A DNA stretch of 64,000 bases from SIG672 sp045580325 (GTDB lineage: Bacteria; Bacillota; Clostridia; Oscillospirales; CAG-272): NCBI GenBank assembly GCA_045580325.1, contig JAZNNR010000022.1, positions 68,185-132,184 of the forward strand, given 5' to 3'. The position numbers and the translations under genes are program-made. The notes under the pieces were generated by a model. That model made no database searches, was not told where the DNA came from, and saw only the letters and a list, made by a program, of their open reading frames with translations. Shown here piece after piece: positions 60,467 to 64,000 of this stretch. The number at the start of each line of letters is the position of its first letter. The first letter of the stretch is position 1.

Positions 60467-61930
60467 ATGACAGATAACAAGTTTGCAAGAGAAGGTATTA
60501 CATTTGACGACGTACTGCTCGTTCCTCAGAAGAGCGATGTTTTGCCGAACGCAGTAGATCTTACAACCAAGCTTACTAAAAAGATCACCCTTAACATTCC
60601 GCTTATGAGCTCGGCTATGGATACGGTAACAGAGTCCAGACTTGCCATTGCAATCGCACGTGAGGGCGGTGTAGGTGTTGTTCATAAGAATATGACTATC
60701 GAGCAGCAGGCAGATGAAGTAGAAAAGGTAAAGCGCAGCGAAAACGGCGTTATTACCAATCCTTTCTACCTCAGTCCCGATAATTACGTATATGAAGCAG
60801 AAAATCTTATGCACAAGTATAAGATCTCGGGTGTACCGATCTGTGATGAAAATCTCCGCCTTGTCGGAATAATCACGAACAGAGATATTCGTTTCCTTCA
60901 GAGCCACGATATGAAAATAAGCGAGGTTATGACAAAGGAAAATCTTATTACAGCTCCCGTTGGTACAAGCCACGAAGAAGCAAAAGAGCTTCTTTTCAAC
61001 AATAAGATCGAAAAGCTTCCTCTTGTAAACGATAAGTTTGAGCTTAAAGGACTTATTACTATAAAGGATATTGAAAAGGCAACAAAATATCCGAACTCCG
61101 CAAAAGACTCTCGCGGCAGACTTCTTTGCGGCGGTGCTATCGGCGTAACGAAGGATATTCTTGACAGAGCAGGCGCGCTCGTTGACGTTGGTGTTGACTT
61201 CCTCGTTCTCGACTCTGCACACGGTCATTCTATGAATATTCTCAATATGCTTGATAAAGTAAAGAGTGCGTTCCCCGAATGCGATATTATCGCAGGTAAT
61301 ATAGCAACTGCACAGGCGGCAGAAGACCTTATCAAAGCAGGTGCTGACGCTATTAAGGTTGGTATAGGCCCCGGTTCTATTTGTACTACAAGAATCGTAT
61401 CGGGTGTAGGTGTTCCTCAGCTTACAGCAATTAACGACGCATACGAAGCAGCAGCAAAGTACGGTGTTCCCGTAATTGCTGACGGCGGTATTAAATACAG
61501 CGGCGATATTCCCAAGGCGATCGCAGCAGGCGCTGACGTTGTTATGATCGGTTCGCTTCTCGCAGGATGCGAGGAAAGCCCCGGAGAAATCGAAATCTAT
61601 CAGGGAAGAAACTTCAAGGTATATCGCGGAATGGGCTCTCTTGCAGCTATGGAAAAGGGAAGCGGCGACAGATACTTCCAGACAGGAACTACCAAGAAGG
61701 TTCCCGAAGGTGTTGAAGGACGCGTTCCTTACAAGGGACTGCTCGCTGACACAGTGTTCCAGCTCATCGGCGGACTCCGCTCCTGTATGGGCTACTGCGG
61801 CACACGCACTATCGAGCTTCTCAAGACAAACGGTAAGTTTATCAGAATTACAGGTGCGGGACTTCGTGAATCTCATCCTCACGATATCAACATCACCAAG
61901 GAAGCTCCCAACTATAGCACACAGAACTAA
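60467..61930 (+). CDS. guaB: IMP dehydrogenase
   Basis: 487 residues from ATG 60467; AGAAAGG lies 16 bases upstream. TIM barrel interrupted by two CBS domains (about 95-210, with VMTKENLITAP). Catalytic C306 in GPGSICTTRIV, IADGGIKYSGD, flap residues in the GSGDRYFQ block. It oxidises IMP to XMP, the first committed step to GMP. Own promoter and terminator, so it is a single-gene unit. Confidence 0.97.
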   Translation: MTDNKFAREGITFDDVLLVPQKSDVLPNAVDLTTKLTKKITLNIPLMSSAMDTVTESRLAIAIAREGGVGVVHKNMTIEQQADEVEKVKRSENGVITNPFYLSPDNYVYEAENLMHKYKISGVPICDENLRLVGIITNRDIRFLQSHDMKISEVMTKENLITAPVGTSHEEAKELLFNNKIEKLPLVNDKFELKGLITIKDIEKATKYPNSAKDSRGRLLCGGAIGVTKDILDRAGALVDVGVDFLVLDSAHGHSMNILNMLDKVKSAFPECDIIAGNIATAQAAEDLIKAGADAIKVGIGPGSICTTRIVSGVGVPQLTAINDAYEAAAKYGVPVIADGGIKYSGDIPKAIAAGADVVMIGSLLAGCEESPGEIEIYQGRNFKVYRGMGSLAAMEKGSGDRYFQTGTTKKVPEGVEGRVPYKGLLADTVFQLIGGLRSCMGYCGTRTIELLKTNGKFIRITGAGLRESHPHDINITKEAPNYSTQN

Positions 61931-61939
61931 AATTAACAC

Positions 61940-61980
61940 AAAATCCTCCGTTATTTTCGAAAAACGGAGGATTTTATTTT
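61940..61980 (+). terminator. Terminator after guaB
   Basis: AAAATCCTCCGTT and AACGGAGGATTTT with a 10-base loop, then ATTTT. Confidence 0.92.
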
Positions 61981-62015
61981 GCGGTAAAAAATGTATCTAT
62001 TATCTTGCAAAGATG

Positions 62016-62044
62016 TTGACAAAATACATCATATTGTGTATAAT
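62016..62044 (+). promoter_or_regulatory. Consensus sigma-A promoter of pfl
   Basis: TTGACA, 17-base spacer, TATAAT; leaves a leader of about 120 bases. Confidence 0.9.
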
Positions 62045-62085
62045 AATCTTGAAAAATAGCAATTATACAAAAGATAGTGCGCTTT

Positions 62086-62130
62086 GGGATACCGCCTTTT
62101 TGGTAATCCTAAAATCAGGATGTCTTTTTA
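62086..62130 (+). promoter_or_regulatory. Leader with two overlapping hairpins before pfl
   Basis: GGATACC can pair with GGTAATCC, and ATCCT (sharing ATCC) can instead pair with AGGAT, which is followed by a T-rich run. The two stems exclude each other, as in an attenuator, but both are short. Confidence 0.35.
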
Positions 62131-62171
62131 TTTTATGGTTTATTTGATTGTTTTGAAAGGAAGAAAAAGAT

Positions 62172-63815
62172 TTGAAACAGTGGAGAAATTTTAACGAAGG
62201 CTTATGGAACAGTGAAATTAACGTAAGCGATTTTATAAAAAGAAACTATACTCCTTATCTTGACGGTGCTGACTTTTTGCAGACGGCTACCGAGCGTACA
62301 GCGGCGGTAAGAGAAAAGGTAGAAAAGCTTCTCATTGAAGAAAATAACAAGGGCGGAGTTTTAAATATCGATACCGACCACGTTTCTTCGATACTTTCGC
62401 ACAGACCGGGATACGTGGATAAGGAAAAGGATATAATCGTCGGACTTCAGACGGACGAGCCTCTTAAAAGAGCGGTAAATCCTTTTGCGGGATATAGAAA
62501 TGCCGTTCAGGCTTGTCAGGCGTACGGCTATGAAATAGGCGAAAATATCAATAACGAATTTAAGTACCGTACAACACACAATACAGGCGTTTTCAGAGTA
62601 TATACCGAAACTATGAGAAAGGCAAGACACGCGGGTGTTCTTACAGGACTTCCCGATGCCTATGCGCGCGGAAGAATTATAGGCGACTATCGCCGTATTG
62701 CTCTTTACGGTATGGATCATCTTATAAAAGAACGTACACTCGATAAGAAACGCATAAGCGAACGCGATATGGACGCTTCTACCATTCAGCTTCTTGAGGA
62801 CGTTGAAAGACAGCTTGAATTTATGAAGCAGCTTGTTGAAATGGCAAAAGAGTACGGCTGTGATATTACAAGACCTGCGGATAATGCTTATGAGGCAATT
62901 CAGTGGCTCTATTTTGGCTATCTCGGAGCGGTCAAGGAGCAGAACGGCGCGGCTAACAGTATCGGACGTATATCCTCGTTTATAGATATTTATATTCAGC
63001 GTGATATTGAAGAGGGAACACTCGATGAGCTTCACGCACAGGAGCTTATCGACGACCTTGTAATAAAGATGCGCCTTGTTCGCCATCTCCGTACACCCGA
63101 ATATAACAGTCTGTTCGCGGGAGATCCCGTTTGGGTTACCTGCTCGCTTGCGGGAATGTGCGAGGATGGAAGAACTATGGTAACAAAGACCTGTTACAGA
63201 TTCCTTCAGACGCTTTACAACCTCGGACCGAGCGCAGAGCCGAATATTACGGTGCTCTGGTCACAGGATCTGCCCGAGCCCTTCAAGAAATTCTGCGCGA
63301 AGGTGTCAATAGATACAGACTCGATACAGTACGAAAATGACGACGTTATGCGTCGTGATTTCGGCGACGATTATTCTATTGCTTGCTGTGTTTCCGCGAT
63401 GAAAACGGGAAAACAGATGCAGTTCTTCGGCGCGAGATGTAATCTTGCAAAGGTGCTTCTTATGGCGCTCAACGGCGGAAAGGACGAGATATACGGCGAG
63501 CAGATAGCGCCCGAAGGAAAGATTTTCGAAGAAGAAGTACTTGATTACGAAGAGGTGCTTGAAGCATTTAAATACTACGCGGCGTGGATGGCAAAGCTGT
63601 ACGTAAATACGATGAACGTTATTCACTATATGCACGACAGATATGCTTACGAAAGACTTATGATGTCCCTTCACGACGTAGAGCCCGAGCGCCTTATGGC
63701 ATTCGGAATAAGCGGTCTGAGCGTTCTTACCGATAGCCTCAGCGCAATTAAATATGCAAAGGTCAAGGCGGTAAAGGACGAACGCGGAATCATCGTTGAA
63801 TTTGTTACAGAGTAA
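62172..63815 (+). pseudogene. pflB: Pyruvate formate-lyase, truncated (no glycyl-radical domain)
   Basis: 547 residues from TTG 62172 with GAAAGGA upstream. The first 540 residues match PflB well, including TEMRKARHAGVLTGLPDAYARGRIIGDYRR-type blocks and the catalytic pair C405-C406 in SIACCVSAM. The protein then stops after DERGIIVEF-VTE, where PflB normally continues for about 200 residues with the glycyl-radical domain (RVSGYAV). Without that glycine the enzyme cannot form its radical. The stop coincides with a change in base composition and a new gene. Either a real disruption with loss of the 3' end or a chimaeric assembly. Confidence 0.82.
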
Positions 63816-63858
63816 TCTTGTAATATAAAATACATTATATATCAAAAGGAGCGTCACC

Positions 63859-64000
63859 ATGAAAAAGAGAATTCTCGCGTTTGTCCTGTGCGTAGCAATG
63901 TGCATGGGAATGGCTTCCGTCCTGACGGGCTGTGGCGGCGGCGCGGCTAAGGCCGATGCCTTCGTTATCATGACCGAGCAGCTCGATGGCCTGTTCAACC
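63859..64000 (+). CDS. N-terminus of a substrate-binding lipoprotein, cut by the window end
   Basis: 47 residues: signal peptide MKKRILAFVLCVAMCMGMAS with lipobox LTGC, then AKADAFVIMTEQLDGLFN, which recalls family-5 oligopeptide-binding proteins of ABC transporters. AAAAGGAG lies just before the start. The bases are visibly richer in G and C than all genes to the left (GGCGGCGGCGCGG; third positions mostly C or G), so this piece may come from another genome. Confidence 0.7.
   Translation, partial: MKKRILAFVLCVAMCMGMASVLTGCGGGAAKADAFVIMTEQLDGLFN

Noticed and set aside
60461..61939. - strand frame of 492 codons opposite guaB
   Set aside because: Covers guaB almost exactly and has no recognisable family or ribosome site; a shadow of biased codon use.

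Overview
The window comes from a spore-forming, anaerobic, fermentative Bacillota of class Clostridia, probably a gut lineage. The evidence is a complete spoIIIAA-AH operon, CotH and CotJC spore-coat genes, Rex, a D-lactate dehydrogenase, pyruvate formate-lyase, a flavodiiron protein with rubredoxin and ferritin, ECF vitamin transporters and consensus sigma-A promoters. I cannot place it at genus level.

Layout. 1-11.7 kb is the right arm of a prophage, all on the + strand: a giant virion protein gene open at the left edge, baseplate and tail-adhesin genes, an XkdX-like protein, a holin and an M15 endolysin, closed by a strong terminator. The prophage ends inside the spore-coat gene cotJC, of which only the 3' part is present here. 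12.3-18.9 kb holds a leucine-rich-repeat lipoprotein, an NYN-domain protein, rlmA, a CotH lipoprotein and malQ. 18.9-24.9 kb is a redox block: rubredoxin, ferritin, flavodiiron protein, a ferredoxin-like protein and ldhA on the - strand, a divergent Crp/Fnr regulator with twin palindromes, and an ECF S component. 25-29.5 kb has a Gfo/Idh oxidoreductase, a GH2 glycosidase, a secreted zinc-ribbon-like protein, a phosphoribosyltransferase and tRNA-Gly and tRNA-Arg. 29.5-33.9 kb is an ECF transporter operon with a DUF4430 protein behind a cobalamin riboswitch. 34-38 kb has an M48 protease, TspO, two tandem SGNH hydrolases and tRNA-His. 38.3-41.1 kb has dCMP deaminase, a membrane protein, rimI and tsaD. 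41.5-46.3 kb has isocitrate dehydrogenase, rex, DnaD-like and DnaC-like helicase-loading genes and pgeF. 46.3-54.4 kb is a Gld-like ABC island (ATPase, permease, two GldG-like proteins, DUF4340, a SurA/PrsA-like lipoprotein). 54.5-59.3 kb is spoIIIAA-AH. The right end carries a diacylglycerol-kinase-like gene, guaB, a pyruvate formate-lyase gene that lacks its glycyl-radical domain, and the start of a lipoprotein gene of different base composition.

Most unusual points: (1) a prophage that splits cotJC, so that excision could rebuild a spore-coat gene; (2) three small genes, each with its own Shine-Dalgarno sequence, nested in the same +1 frame inside the giant phage gene at apparent linkers; (3) the twin-GldG ABC island directly upstream of spoIIIA, with a hairpin inserted between ribosome-binding site and start codon of its permease; (4) the abrupt end of pfl, which is either a real disruption or an assembly junction.
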